Notes under the pieces: generated by a model
Databases searched by the model: none
What the model was told of the DNA's origin: nothing
The model's input: the letters and a program-made list of their open reading frames with translations, nothing else
In this document: positions 25,093 to 33,528 of the stretch, piece after piece
Numbering within the stretch: the first letter of the stretch is position 1
Layout of the letters: the number at the start of each line of letters is the position of its first letter
Translations under genes and position numbers: made by a program
Source: Treponema parvum
GTDB taxonomy: Bacteria; Spirochaetota; Spirochaetia; Treponematales; Treponemataceae
Direction of reading: 5' to 3'
NCBI RefSeq assembly: GCF_017893965.1
Contig: NZ_CP054142.1
Location: 2,480,001-2,544,000, forward strand
DNA length: 64,000 bases

Positions 25093-25317
25093 ATGTCCAG
25101 ATCATGCGATATTTGCGGAAAATCTCCGATGTATGGTAATAAAGTAAGTAAATCCTTTAATCATTCTCACCGTACCTGGAAGCCTAATCTGATGAAAGTA
25201 AAAACGGAATTCGAAGGCAGAACCGCTACTTTTAATGTCTGCGCGCGCTGTCTGCGAAGCGAATTTATCGTAAAAAAGGTAAGAATTCCTAAAGAAAATC
25301 CGGCTGTTGAATCTTAA
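25093..25317 (+). CDS. rpmB: 50S ribosomal protein L28
   Basis: The 74-residue protein starts MSRSCDICGKSPMYGNKVSK and continues with HSHRTWKPNLMKVK, the L28 signature. Two CxxC pairs (CDIC, CARC) form the zinc-bearing version. GGTAGG precedes the ATG. It stands alone with its own promoter and a downstream terminator hairpin. Confidence 0.96.
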   Translation: MSRSCDICGKSPMYGNKVSKSFNHSHRTWKPNLMKVKTEFEGRTATFNVCARCLRSEFIVKKVRIPKENPAVES

Positions 25318-25346
25318 GGAAGGTATGCGCAAAATGCGCACGAAAG

Positions 25347-25388
25347 CGACATTCTCGGAAATTGAAATTTCCTTGCATGTCGTTTTTT
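25347..25388 (+). terminator. rpmB terminator with conserved hairpin core
   Basis: CGACAT (25347-25352) pairs with ATGTCG (25377-25382) around CTCGGAAAT-TGA-AATTTCCTTGC, followed by TTTTTT. The inner core matches the element family at 17300 and 42305. A second copy of the tail (CTTTCCTGCAAAAGTT) lies 16 bp downstream at 25399-25412, and another hairpin with a T-run follows near 25420-25465. Confidence 0.7.
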
Positions 25389-25568
25389 AAGGAAGATCTT
25401 TCCTGCAAAAGTTGAAAGGCTGTCTTGGTTCTGTTTGGATCCTGAGACGGCTTTTTTATTTTTAAACGCCGTAAATGCCGCCGATCGACTTAAAACAGCG
25501 GCAATAAGGCTGTCGCCCGCACCCGCATGCCGCCTATCGGCGCAAAGTCCGGATTTTCATAAAATCTT

Positions 25569-26498
25569 TTATTCTCCCGATCTGATCACAAGGCCGTCGT
25601 AAGAAGGCTTAACGGTCGCGCCGTTAAAAACCGCCTCCTGCAGTTCCGGAAAAAGGTGCACACGGTCAAGTATGTAATTGCAAATATCCGTGTGCGACAT
25701 GTCGTGACAGATGTGCGTAAACCATGTGTGTTTTGCCTTTAAGAGGCCGGCATACTTCATTGCAGAGTCAAAATTCAAATGCGTCGTATGTTCTTTTTTC
25801 CGCAGCGCGTCAATGACGACATGATCGAGAACACCGCAGTTTTTTTCTATAAGTTTTAAAGATTCGTCGCTTATAAAATTACAGTCGGTAAGATATGCAA
25901 TGGAATGTTTTTTAAGATCCTTGCCCTTACAGGACAAAAGCCATCCCGTAGAAGCAAGTTCTCCGTGCATCATGGGAACGGGAATAACCGAAATATTTCC
26001 TACGCTGATCGGATGCGCGGAATCAAACCCGCCGCTGTCGATAAGGCACAATTTAGGTTTGCCGCCGGCAATTTGGGTACGTTTAAAAATATAATTGAAT
26101 CTGGTTTTTATTTCCGAAACGGTTTCGGCGTTTGTATACACGGGCAGCCCCTGTCCGCCTGTCTGAGGGTAATCGCCCTGCTTCGAGCGGCAATGGTCGG
26201 AATACTTTGTATGGCTGAATATGCGAAGATCGTCAAGTCCGTTTAAATGATCCGCGTGGGAATGCGTAATAAACAAAGCGTCCAGCGAAGGAATTTTATA
26301 TTTCAGCGCCTGTATGCGGAATTCGGGACCGGTGTCTATTAAGATATGCGTCGTTTTTCCCGATGTATCTGAAGACCTGATATACGCGCTGCATCTGAGC
26401 CGTTTATCCTTTCTGTCGCGGGAGCGACATACCGCACATTTGCATGCTATGACGGGAACTCCGTGACTGGTTCCCGTTCCCATAAAAGTAAAAATCAT
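25569..26498 (-). CDS. MBL-fold metallohydrolase, PhnP-like
   Basis: The 309-residue protein has the metallo-beta-lactamase metal motif THSHADHLNGLDDL (HxHxDH) near residues 75-90, further ligands in PMMHGEL and a closing WFTHICHDMSH. The N-terminus GTGTSHGVPVIACKCAVC (in part) with a CxC..C pair is the structural-zinc loop of PhnP-like phosphodiesterases. A cyclic phosphodiester substrate is likely by family; the exact one is unknown. No ribosome site is seen; the promoter -10 box lies 7 bp before ATG. Confidence 0.82.
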   Translation of the reverse strand: MIFTFMGTGTSHGVPVIACKCAVCRSRDRKDKRLRCSAYIRSSDTSGKTTHILIDTGPEFRIQALKYKIPSLDALFITHSHADHLNGLDDLRIFSHTKYSDHCRSKQGDYPQTGGQGLPVYTNAETVSEIKTRFNYIFKRTQIAGGKPKLCLIDSGGFDSAHPISVGNISVIPVPMMHGELASTGWLLSCKGKDLKKHSIAYLTDCNFISDESLKLIEKNCGVLDHVVIDALRKKEHTTHLNFDSAMKYAGLLKAKHTWFTHICHDMSHTDICNYILDRVHLFPELQEAVFNGATVKPSYDGLVIRSGE

Positions 26499-26505
26499 AT
26501 AAAAC

Positions 26506-26534
26506 AGTATAAAAAGACGGACGTTTCAGCGCAA
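26506..26534 (-). promoter_or_regulatory. Promoter of the MBL hydrolase gene, leaderless type
   Basis: On the minus strand TTGCGC (26529-26534) and TATACT (26506-26511) are 17 bp apart; GTTTTAT separates the -10 box from the ATG at 26498. Confidence 0.65.
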
Positions 26535-26558
26535 GCACACATTGACCGCAAAGACCGC

Positions 26559-26702
26559 ATGGACGCTAGGTATAAAGATTTTTCCGAAGGCTTAAAGCAA
26601 ACATCCAAACTTATGAAGCTAAAAAACTTTTATATAGCTTTAATTAAAGAGATAACAGGCCTTCCAGAAAGAGAGATTGAAAAATTTGTAATGCTTAATT
26701 AG
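26559..26702 (+). pseudogene. C-terminal fragment of an Rpn-type nuclease/transposase
   Basis: The frame encodes DFSEGLKQTSKLMKLKNF and IKEITGLPEREIEKFV. This aligns with the fragment at 31914-32075 (ETAKLMRAHNYP, MTGLPVEEIEKL), and both resemble the helical C-terminal tail of Rpn/PD-(D/E)XK family proteins, where TGL--EEIEKL closes the protein. The nuclease domain is absent. An in-frame ATG lies at 26559 and the frame is open further upstream to 26463, so a small standalone gene is possible. Confidence 0.45.
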
Positions 26703-26778
26703 ACCTTTCAAGGCACCTTCGTTCCGCCCGATACGAGAGGTTCGAACAGGACAGCATTTGCCGCTGGGCAAGCCTACA

Positions 26779-26806
26779 GCTCAAAATCCGCTGACAGATT
26801 TTGAGC
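26779..26806. repeat. Perfect 10-bp hairpin
   Basis: GCTCAAAATC and GATTTTGAGC enclose CGCTGACA, 36 bp past the stop of the LRR lipoprotein gene. There is no strong T-run, so it may be a mRNA-stabilising hairpin or weak terminator. Confidence 0.45.
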
Positions 26807-26841
26807 TCGCCTCTAGGGACGGAGAGTAATTCCGCGGTTTA

Positions 26842-27693
26842 TTAAAGCCCAATCCAATGTAGTTTCCCAATATTATCTACAGTCATTTTAAGCATAACCC
26901 ACCTTTTTTTTGTTTTTACATTATTAAAGGCCGCTGCTAAATCCGGCGGAGCGGTAAAATCAATATGGTTGTCGTCAGTAAAGCCGGGCTTTTCGATATA
27001 AAGAACGCAATTTGCACGATCACTATCCGCCCTCTGCGGTAAATCGGTAAAGAGCTTGGTAAAGGCTTCTGCATTAAGCCGATTGCCGTGGCACGTCAGC
27101 TCTTTCAAAGCGGTTAAGTCCTGCACATTAAGAACGGTAAGCTGATTGAAAGGGCAGAACAGATTTTGCAAAGTAGTTAAGCCCTGCACGTCAAGAGCGG
27201 TTAGTTTATTGAAGCCGCATTTCAGCTCTTGTAAAGCGGTGCAGCCCTGCACGTTAAGTTCGGTAAGCTGATTGCCCCAGCAGTCCAGCGTTCGCAAATC
27301 GGTTAAGCCCTGCACATTAAGGGCAGTCAGCTGATTCTTGTAGAAATCCAGCTCTTTGATATTGCCTTTGAGAATTACCAATCTGCCTTTTGCATGCAGC
27401 ACGGTTCTGGCACCGCTTGTAAGCGTTGTTTCTTCGCAGCCTTCTACCGTTACGGAGGAACCGTCTGAGGTTGTTACCTTAACTTTGATGTCGAGCTTGT
27501 CGGGACTTAAGATGAGGGAGGCGCCGCCTTCGACAAAGGGGGCTTCGGGCAGTGCCGTACTTCCGCCTGTTCCCGTACCGGATTGCGCCGCATTCGAGCA
27601 CGCGGCCATACCAAACAGCGCAATGAGCGCCAAAACTGCGACTGTAACGATTGCCGCGGCTCCCTTCTTGTTGTGAGTTTTAGATTTTGTCAT
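26842..27693 (-). CDS. Leucine-rich-repeat lipoprotein
   Basis: The 283-residue protein has a signal peptide with lipobox MAAC near residue 32, a Gly/Thr-rich spacer, then about six leucine-rich repeats between residues 105 and 215 of the form LTALNVQGLTDLRTLDC (asparagine and cysteine in the LxCxxNxLT ladder), and a C-terminal cap. This repeat type is common in Treponema surface proteins such as LrrA-like adhesins. A role in binding host or partner cells is inferred. It lies 63 bp downstream of the large beta-helix lipoprotein gene on the same strand, so the two are probably co-transcribed. Confidence 0.85.
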   Translation of the reverse strand: MTKSKTHNKKGAAAIVTVAVLALIALFGMAACSNAAQSGTGTGGSTALPEAPFVEGGASLILSPDKLDIKVKVTTSDGSSVTVEGCEETTLTSGARTVLHAKGRLVILKGNIKELDFYKNQLTALNVQGLTDLRTLDCWGNQLTELNVQGCTALQELKCGFNKLTALDVQGLTTLQNLFCPFNQLTVLNVQDLTALKELTCHGNRLNAEAFTKLFTDLPQRADSDRANCVLYIEKPGFTDDNHIDFTAPPDLAAAFNNVKTKKRWVMLKMTVDNIGKLHWIGL

Positions 27694-27755
27694 ATATTCC
27701 TCCTCGTCAAAGTTTTATCAATGGGTAATTTGTAATTAAGGCAATTACCAATTTT

Positions 27756-30700
27756 CTACGGCCTTTTTTTAAGACAACCGTTATTATCAATATAATACTG
27801 ATCAGTTCCATCGGGTTTTACGGTTATGTTTCGTACCGCCTGTGCCAATGAAAAACCTGTAACAGAATTATCCAAAAAGACTACTTGTTCGTCTTTAGCC
27901 GTATTATAATACCCAGCGAAATCAAGTGTTAGTGTATACGATTTTTTATCACATATCTTGATAGCACCGCTATAATTAACACCAGTGTGTGGAAAAATAA
28001 GCTTAACAGTTCCTTTTATATCCGTATCTCCTTGTAGCGTCAAATAAGAATAGAGAATATTACCATTAGTATGACCTAGCCCTCCAAGCTCTATTATAGA
28101 ATCGGTATCATGGGCTTTTACATTTTCAAAAATAACATCGCCTGAATTTGACTCTATTATCTTTTTAGTATCTTCTACCGTTACATTTTTTAAGTAAAAT
28201 TCGAAACCCCAAGATGCCGATAAGGCAAACTTATCATCCTTACCGTTTTTTATTGTCAAATTTTCAAGAGTCATATTTTGTATACCGGCGACATGAACAC
28301 TAATCATTGTACCTTTGTTATCAGCATTCAATACGGCGTTATTTGTACCCCTTATTGTACAGTTGGCAGCCGGCACCATGGTATCACTGCCGACCGGCAT
28401 AGTATACTCTCCTTCAATGTAAAAAACATCACCGTCTGATGCACTTTCTACTGCGTTTTTTAAGGCTGTCCATTTAGCGGTAGGAATGGAAGCGGAGCCT
28501 CCTCCTATCACCTCTGCAAGCTTGCCGTGCTCATCTACTATCCATTTTTTAGCAGGTAAAGTTTGCGGCGTTACGGTGAACTTGGTGTAGTTCGCCGGTG
28601 TGCCGCTTGTTATATCGCCGTCAAGCACCTGCGTAGTCGCAGCGTAGTTCGCATCCGGTACCGTAATACGGGCAACGGGAGCCGTACTTGTCAAGGAGCC
28701 GACAAGCTCTATCTTACAGTTGTTGGCCAAATACACATCGTTGTCGTCCGTCGTGGGAGTAACGCATGAGGAGCCTTTCATCTTAAAAACCGCTCCTGTT
28801 TCTACATACACGCCGGCACCGCTTTTTTGATTTCCGGTGCAGTTCGTGATTGCACCGCTTTCCAGCATAAACGTTGCTCCGCTTCCTACATACACGCCTC
28901 CGCCTTCGCCGTTAGAAGCTCTGTTGCCGGTAATGGAGGCATTATCGGATAAAGTTAAAGAGCTGCCCGTGCCTTTTATATAGACGCCACCGCCCTTTCC
29001 GCCGCCGCCTAGATACGATAGGTTTTGCGCCATAGTCGTATCTCCGCCGATGGTGCCGCCGCTGACTTTTACGATAGCTGGAGTACTTCCATCCGATTCC
29101 GCATAAACAGCCCCTCCTATTATCTTTGCCTTGTTGCCGGTAACCGTGCAGTTTTTCATCGTGACGGTACCGCCCTTTGTATAAATTGCCCCGCCGCACC
29201 CGGCTTCGGACCATCCTGCTGCATGGCCGTTTTTAAGCGTCAGATTTTCAAGGGTAAGCGTTTTGCCGGACTGAACGGTGAATATACGGTGCGCATTCGA
29301 GCCGAGGCTGTCGCGGTCTGCGTTAAGTATGTCCGAGCTTGCTCCGGTTTTTCCCTTTATCGTCAGGTTTTTGTCGATGTCTATTACGCCTCTGTCGTCG
29401 TCGCCGCTATCGTTTGTCGCTGTAATTGTGCCGTTTACGGTGATAGTGCTGCCTTCGGGGAGTGCTTGCACGGCTTCTTTGAGCCTTTGCCATGCGCCGG
29501 AGCCGGAACCGCCGTTTATGATTGTGGGTATTGCCTGCAGTCTTCCGTCGCTCTTTATTTTCCATAGGTTCGCTGCATCTGCAGGCTGTGTTACGCTGAA
29601 CTTGGTGTAGGTATTCAATAAATTACCGCCGTGAAGTAATGCAATCCCGTCTGTGTACTGTTCGGGTGTAATGCGGGCAACAATAGGATTGGCACTCGTC
29701 AAAGCACCGTCTACTTTAATCAAAGTGCCGTTTGCAAGATACACGTCGTTTTTGCCCTTCGTGTTTGTGTCAGGTGCGGTTGACGGCGTAATGACGGTTT
29801 TCTCTGTCAGCCCAAGCGTACCTCCGGCTTCGACATAAACCGCCCCGCCTTTGCCGTCGGCGGCATAGCCTCCTTCAAGCTTTATGTTCTCCAGTATAAG
29901 CCCCGTGCCGGTGCCGCTTACTTTGAAGATGCGCCTACTGTTATTTGCGTCTACGGTGTGGACGGTACCGCTTGACGAACTTGACAGCATCAGGCGTTTG
30001 CCGCCGGTTACGGCTATTTCGGTATCGGCGGTCAGGTTGGCGCCGATTTTAATGTTTATGAAGAAAGTGTTATAATCATGCTGGCCGGGCCCCGTACCCT
30101 GTTCGGGAGTGTTTTGTACAACGTTTTTAAGCTCGCCGTAGGCGTTTACGGCGTCTACCACCTTAATATGTACGGTAGTGTGCGGCCCTTCTATTGCGCC
30201 CCTTACAGTCCATACTTCAAGTGTGTGTGCACCGCCGGATAGCGTTATTTCCGCCGGCGCCGGTGCCGACTGTTCGGCGCCGCTGTTCAGTTTATACTTT
30301 ACCGTTGCACCTGCGTCCGCGCTCAGTTCAAGTTTGCAGCCTTGGTTGAGCATACTGTAAATAACCAGCGGGTTTGCAGAGCTATTATACTGAGTCTCAT
30401 CGGGAATGACGTCTTCTGTAACATAGGCTTTAGCGGCTGCACTGATACAGTACAAAGAGTTATCGCCGCTTTGGTGAAAGTCCTGCTTTATTTTAAGGAC
30501 GGGAACTTCATACCGTACCAGTTTAATAAAAAACTCTTTTGGGTCGCTGTCGTCATAACCGCTTAATTGGGCTTTTAGGGTAATTTTGTAACGCTCTTCG
30601 TATATGCCCGTCCCAAGCGCCGGTAAGTTTACCGTAACAGGCGTTGTGCCGCTTACCGTTCCGCCGCTTATCTGTGTCCACGTGCTGCCGTCGAACTTTG

Positions 30701-31763
30701 CGATACTTCCCGTTATGGTCGTTCCGGCGGGAGCGGCCGTTGCCGTTGCCGTTAAGGTTTTGCCGCTTATGCCGGAGAATTCTTCCAGATTGCTCTCCGT
30801 TGTTCCCGTTATTGGGGTTGAGCCGTCAAATAATTTCACATCGGCCAGCTTGCTTCTTTGGGTGCTTGCCCGTATCACTGCGGAACTTAAGCCTTGCGTG
30901 TCTTTTATGCTGACATCGTACACTTTTTCAGGGCCGCCGACTTTTACATCGGTCTTTAAGCGGAGAATCCAATCCTGCGCGGTCGGCGACGGAAGCGAGG
31001 AACCGTCCAACGAGGCTACCGTGCCTGCCGCTAAAAGATCTCCGCCCGTTGCAAAATCCGTCTTGGTTGCGTTAAAGCTCAGCGGAATCTCAGACGGAAC
31101 GCCGCCTGCCGTAACGTTCATAGTGTCGATGTCTTTATGGACACTCTGACCGCCTATCATTGTGCCCATATCTTTTGCGCGGAATATAAGCACATAGAAC
31201 CATTCGCTTCCTACCTGCGTTTTTCCGATTCCCGCGTACTCCAAAGCAGGGGCGGTGTTCGCGTACAAATCAAACTTATAAATTTGATTGAACTTTCTGC
31301 CGTCGGTACTGTAAAGCTTGATCGCAGCTCCTATGTTGCTGGCGCCGTACTCGTACCGTTGTAAAAAAGCCGATGTATATGTAAGCGTCAAAGTATCGCG
31401 AGCGCTTTGCACAAGCGTATAATCGGCGGTAACTGCGGGCGGATTCGTTCCCAAAGCATCGTGTATACCGCTTCCGAAAGTTACGATATCCGAAGGCGCC
31501 CCTGTACCCGGCATTACAAACGAAAAGCTTTGGGGATTGCGCACGGTAAAGGTAAGCACCGCAGGACTTGCAGACGGTACGCACTGAACGCCCGCCGCGC
31601 TCACGGATGCCGGAGATGCGGATCTGAAACCGGTGATGACGGGTTCCGACGCCCAATACGAAAAATCCTCTTCTATGTCTGCAAAGAGTTCTTTGCAGGC
31701 GGTTATAGTCAGCAACGCCGCTAGCGAAGCGGCCCCGATCATTATCGTGATAAATTTACGCAT
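27756..31763 (-). CDS. Large surface lipoprotein with beta-helix repeats
   Basis: I start it at ATG 31763 (1335 residues, MRKFITIMIGAASLAALLTITAC) with AAGGAA upstream; a start 17 codons earlier lacks a signal. The lipobox LTITAC makes it a lipoprotein. The N-terminal third has Ig/FN3-like beta modules (about 35-430) and a chitobiase-type segment (AGATVKYKLNSGAEQSAPAP). Then three units appear, each with GGAVYVEAGG or GGGVYVGSG ladders of Pmp/right-handed beta-helix type, NDVYLAN, a TKF(S/T)V strand and an AW-LK-AV linker. Probably surface-exposed adhesin or cell-cell contact protein. The direct internal repeats could support recombination and size variation. Confidence 0.82.
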   Translation of the reverse strand: MRKFITIMIGAASLAALLTITACKELFADIEEDFSYWASEPVITGFRSASPASVSAAGVQCVPSASPAVLTFTVRNPQSFSFVMPGTGAPSDIVTFGSGIHDALGTNPPAVTADYTLVQSARDTLTLTYTSAFLQRYEYGASNIGAAIKLYSTDGRKFNQIYKFDLYANTAPALEYAGIGKTQVGSEWFYVLIFRAKDMGTMIGGQSVHKDIDTMNVTAGGVPSEIPLSFNATKTDFATGGDLLAAGTVASLDGSSLPSPTAQDWILRLKTDVKVGGPEKVYDVSIKDTQGLSSAVIRASTQRSKLADVKLFDGSTPITGTTESNLEEFSGISGKTLTATATAAPAGTTITGSIAKFDGSTWTQISGGTVSGTTPVTVNLPALGTGIYEERYKITLKAQLSGYDDSDPKEFFIKLVRYEVPVLKIKQDFHQSGDNSLYCISAAAKAYVTEDVIPDETQYNSSANPLVIYSMLNQGCKLELSADAGATVKYKLNSGAEQSAPAPAEITLSGGAHTLEVWTVRGAIEGPHTTVHIKVVDAVNAYGELKNVVQNTPEQGTGPGQHDYNTFFINIKIGANLTADTEIAVTGGKRLMLSSSSSGTVHTVDANNSRRIFKVSGTGTGLILENIKLEGGYAADGKGGAVYVEAGGTLGLTEKTVITPSTAPDTNTKGKNDVYLANGTLIKVDGALTSANPIVARITPEQYTDGIALLHGGNLLNTYTKFSVTQPADAANLWKIKSDGRLQAIPTIINGGSGSGAWQRLKEAVQALPEGSTITVNGTITATNDSGDDDRGVIDIDKNLTIKGKTGASSDILNADRDSLGSNAHRIFTVQSGKTLTLENLTLKNGHAAGWSEAGCGGAIYTKGGTVTMKNCTVTGNKAKIIGGAVYAESDGSTPAIVKVSGGTIGGDTTMAQNLSYLGGGGKGGGVYIKGTGSSLTLSDNASITGNRASNGEGGGVYVGSGATFMLESGAITNCTGNQKSGAGVYVETGAVFKMKGSSCVTPTTDDNDVYLANNCKIELVGSLTSTAPVARITVPDANYAATTQVLDGDITSGTPANYTKFTVTPQTLPAKKWIVDEHGKLAEVIGGGSASIPTAKWTALKNAVESASDGDVFYIEGEYTMPVGSDTMVPAANCTIRGTNNAVLNADNKGTMISVHVAGIQNMTLENLTIKNGKDDKFALSASWGFEFYLKNVTVEDTKKIIESNSGDVIFENVKAHDTDSIIELGGLGHTNGNILYSYLTLQGDTDIKGTVKLIFPHTGVNYSGAIKICDKKSYTLTLDFAGYYNTAKDEQVVFLDNSVTGFSLAQAVRNITVKPDGTDQYYIDNNGCLKKRP

Positions 31764-31913
31764 TTTCAAATTCCTTTTTCTTTTCCATAAGCGGCAAGGG
31801 AACCCCTCTCTCAAAAAACCGTCATACTCGCAGCGGCACCGTTATTTTTGTACTGCAAAGTCCGTATTGATGTAGTCACATTCCGCTAGTAACATAGCAG
31901 TTTCCGTTCATTT

Positions 31914-32075
31914 CTAAAGCTTTTCAATTTCTTCAACGGGAAGACCTGTCATCGCACAAATTTCAGCGACCGGGTAATTATGCGCACGCATCAGCTTGGC
32001 AGTTTCAATTTTCGCTTGAAGCGCGCCGTCGGAGAAGCCTTGTATTTTCTGTTTACCGTGCTCATACCAAGCCCT
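31914..32075 (-). pseudogene. C-terminal fragment of an Rpn-type nuclease/transposase
   Basis: Read on the minus strand the frame gives RAWYEHGKQKIQGFSDGAL, ETAKLMRAHNYPVAEICAMT and GLPVEEIEKL then TAG. A TAG codon closes the frame upstream at 32076-32078, so the catalytic domain is missing. The motif matches the tail of Rpn family recombination-promoting nucleases. It sits in the otherwise gene-free 31764-32295 gap, facing the fragment at 26559 across the two lipoprotein genes. Confidence 0.65.
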
Positions 32076-32210
32076 CTATTTCTATATTCCTGCAGGCAAT
32101 ATTTGCTGCAAGGCAAAATCAAACCCTATGTATTATAATATAAATTAGAGAATTTTAGAATAGGCACATTTGGACCGCATTTGGGTTAGATCTTTACATG
32201 AGGAAATACG

Positions 32211-32263
32211 GAGTGCACACAATTTACTGCACTCATTGACCGCGAAGTTTATAATATGATACT
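32211..32263 (+). promoter_or_regulatory. Probable prs promoter region with palindrome
   Basis: An inverted repeat GAGTGCA-10 bp-TGCACTC (32211-32234) ends 1 bp before TTGACC (32236-32241); a weak -10 box GATACT (32258-32263) follows at 16 bp. The leader of about 26 nt carries AAAGTGAGG before the prs ATG. The palindrome could be an operator, but no regulator is linked. Confidence 0.4.
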
Positions 32264-32295
32264 ATTGACTATCTGCATAAAGTGAGGTCTGAATA

Positions 32296-33528
32296 ATGCC
32301 GTATTCCGAACCGACCAATCTTGCGATTGTAGCATGTCCCGGCGGAGAAGCGTTTGCTAACGCCGTCATAGTACATCTTCGCAATATGTACAAACATCGC
32401 TTTGCACTAAAAACCGATGTCATTTCCAAACGTTATCAACTGACAAAAAACGACCTCATCAGAAGAATAAACCTTGACAGCGACGTGCAGATGTCCGACG
32501 TCTGCATGCGAGGTTCCGTCGACGGTTACAGACCTCCGATCTTTAAAGTAAAAGCGCGTTTTACATATTTTATGAACGGCGAATTTAAGACGGAGCTTCT
32601 TGACTCCATTCGCGGAAAAGACGTTTACATCTTTCAAGACTGTGAAAACCATGAAAAACTTCCCTTAAACGAAGGGAATAATTTAATATCGCTTTCCGTA
32701 AATGACCATGTAATTTCCATGCTGGTTACCATAGACGCCGTTCAGGAAGCAGGCGCAAAAACCATAACTCTGGTTCTTCCCGTCTATCCCTACAGCCGCC
32801 AGCATAAAAAGAAAGGCCGCGAAGGACTTACCGCAAGAATGCTCGGTCATATTTACGAAAACATGGGAGTTACCCGTATCATCACTCTCGACCTGCATTC
32901 CCGCGAAATTATAAATTCCTTCAGTCTCACGCAGCTTGAAAACCTGCACGCAAGCTACCAGATAATAAGGGAGCTCGGAAAATGCGTGGATTTGAACAAT
33001 AAAACCGAAGATCTTATAGTCGTTTCGCCGGATACCGGGGCTATAGACCGCAACAAGTTTTACGCCGCAGGGCTTAAACTTCCCCTTGCCATGATATATA
33101 AGGAACGCGATTATTCGATAGTCACCCAAGACGCACACAGCACAAATATAAAATCGATAAAACTGCTCGGCGACGTAAACGGAAAAGTTGCGTTTATGGC
33201 GGACGACATGCTCGGCACCGGAGGCACATTGCTCAAGGCGATGGAATATTTAAGAACCCAAGGAGCGACGAAGGTTATCGCAGCCATAAGCCTGCCTTTT
33301 TTTACGGGAAACGCTATCGAACAGTTTGACGAAGCTTACAAAAACGGACTTTTTTACAGAATCATAGGCACGAACGCGGTTTATCATGAAGATCTTTTAA
33401 AGCGCGAATGGTACATAAGCACGGACGTAAGCGGTTTGTTCGCCAATGTAATTATGAGAGTCTATCATAACCAGTCTATAAGCGGCTTGCTCGATAACCG
33501 TGGAATTATTGAAAAACTGCTCAAATAA
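32296..33528 (+). CDS. prs: Ribose-phosphate pyrophosphokinase (PRPP synthetase), long form
   Basis: Makes PRPP from ribose 5-phosphate and ATP for nucleotide, His and Trp synthesis. At 410 residues it is about 90 longer than the classical enzyme; the extra part is an N-terminal region and inserts typical of spirochaetal forms. Visible are the pyrophosphate/ATP loop region VLPVYPYSRQHKK, TLDLHS (metal-binding His), the VVSPDTGAIDRNKFYA stretch, and the PRPP loop FMADDMLGTGGTL. GTGAGG precedes the ATG. Its 3' end overlaps the next gene by about 29 bp if that gene starts at GTG 33500. Confidence 0.88.
   Translation: MPYSEPTNLAIVACPGGEAFANAVIVHLRNMYKHRFALKTDVISKRYQLTKNDLIRRINLDSDVQMSDVCMRGSVDGYRPPIFKVKARFTYFMNGEFKTELLDSIRGKDVYIFQDCENHEKLPLNEGNNLISLSVNDHVISMLVTIDAVQEAGAKTITLVLPVYPYSRQHKKKGREGLTARMLGHIYENMGVTRIITLDLHSREIINSFSLTQLENLHASYQIIRELGKCVDLNNKTEDLIVVSPDTGAIDRNKFYAAGLKLPLAMIYKERDYSIVTQDAHSTNIKSIKLLGDVNGKVAFMADDMLGTGGTLLKAMEYLRTQGATKVIAAISLPFFTGNAIEQFDEAYKNGLFYRIIGTNAVYHEDLLKREWYISTDVSGLFANVIMRVYHNQSISGLLDNRGIIEKLLK

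Noticed and set aside
26463-26558. N-terminal extension of the 26.5 kb small frame
   Set aside because: It overlaps the MBL gene start and promoter on the other strand and shows no similarity to Rpn tails.
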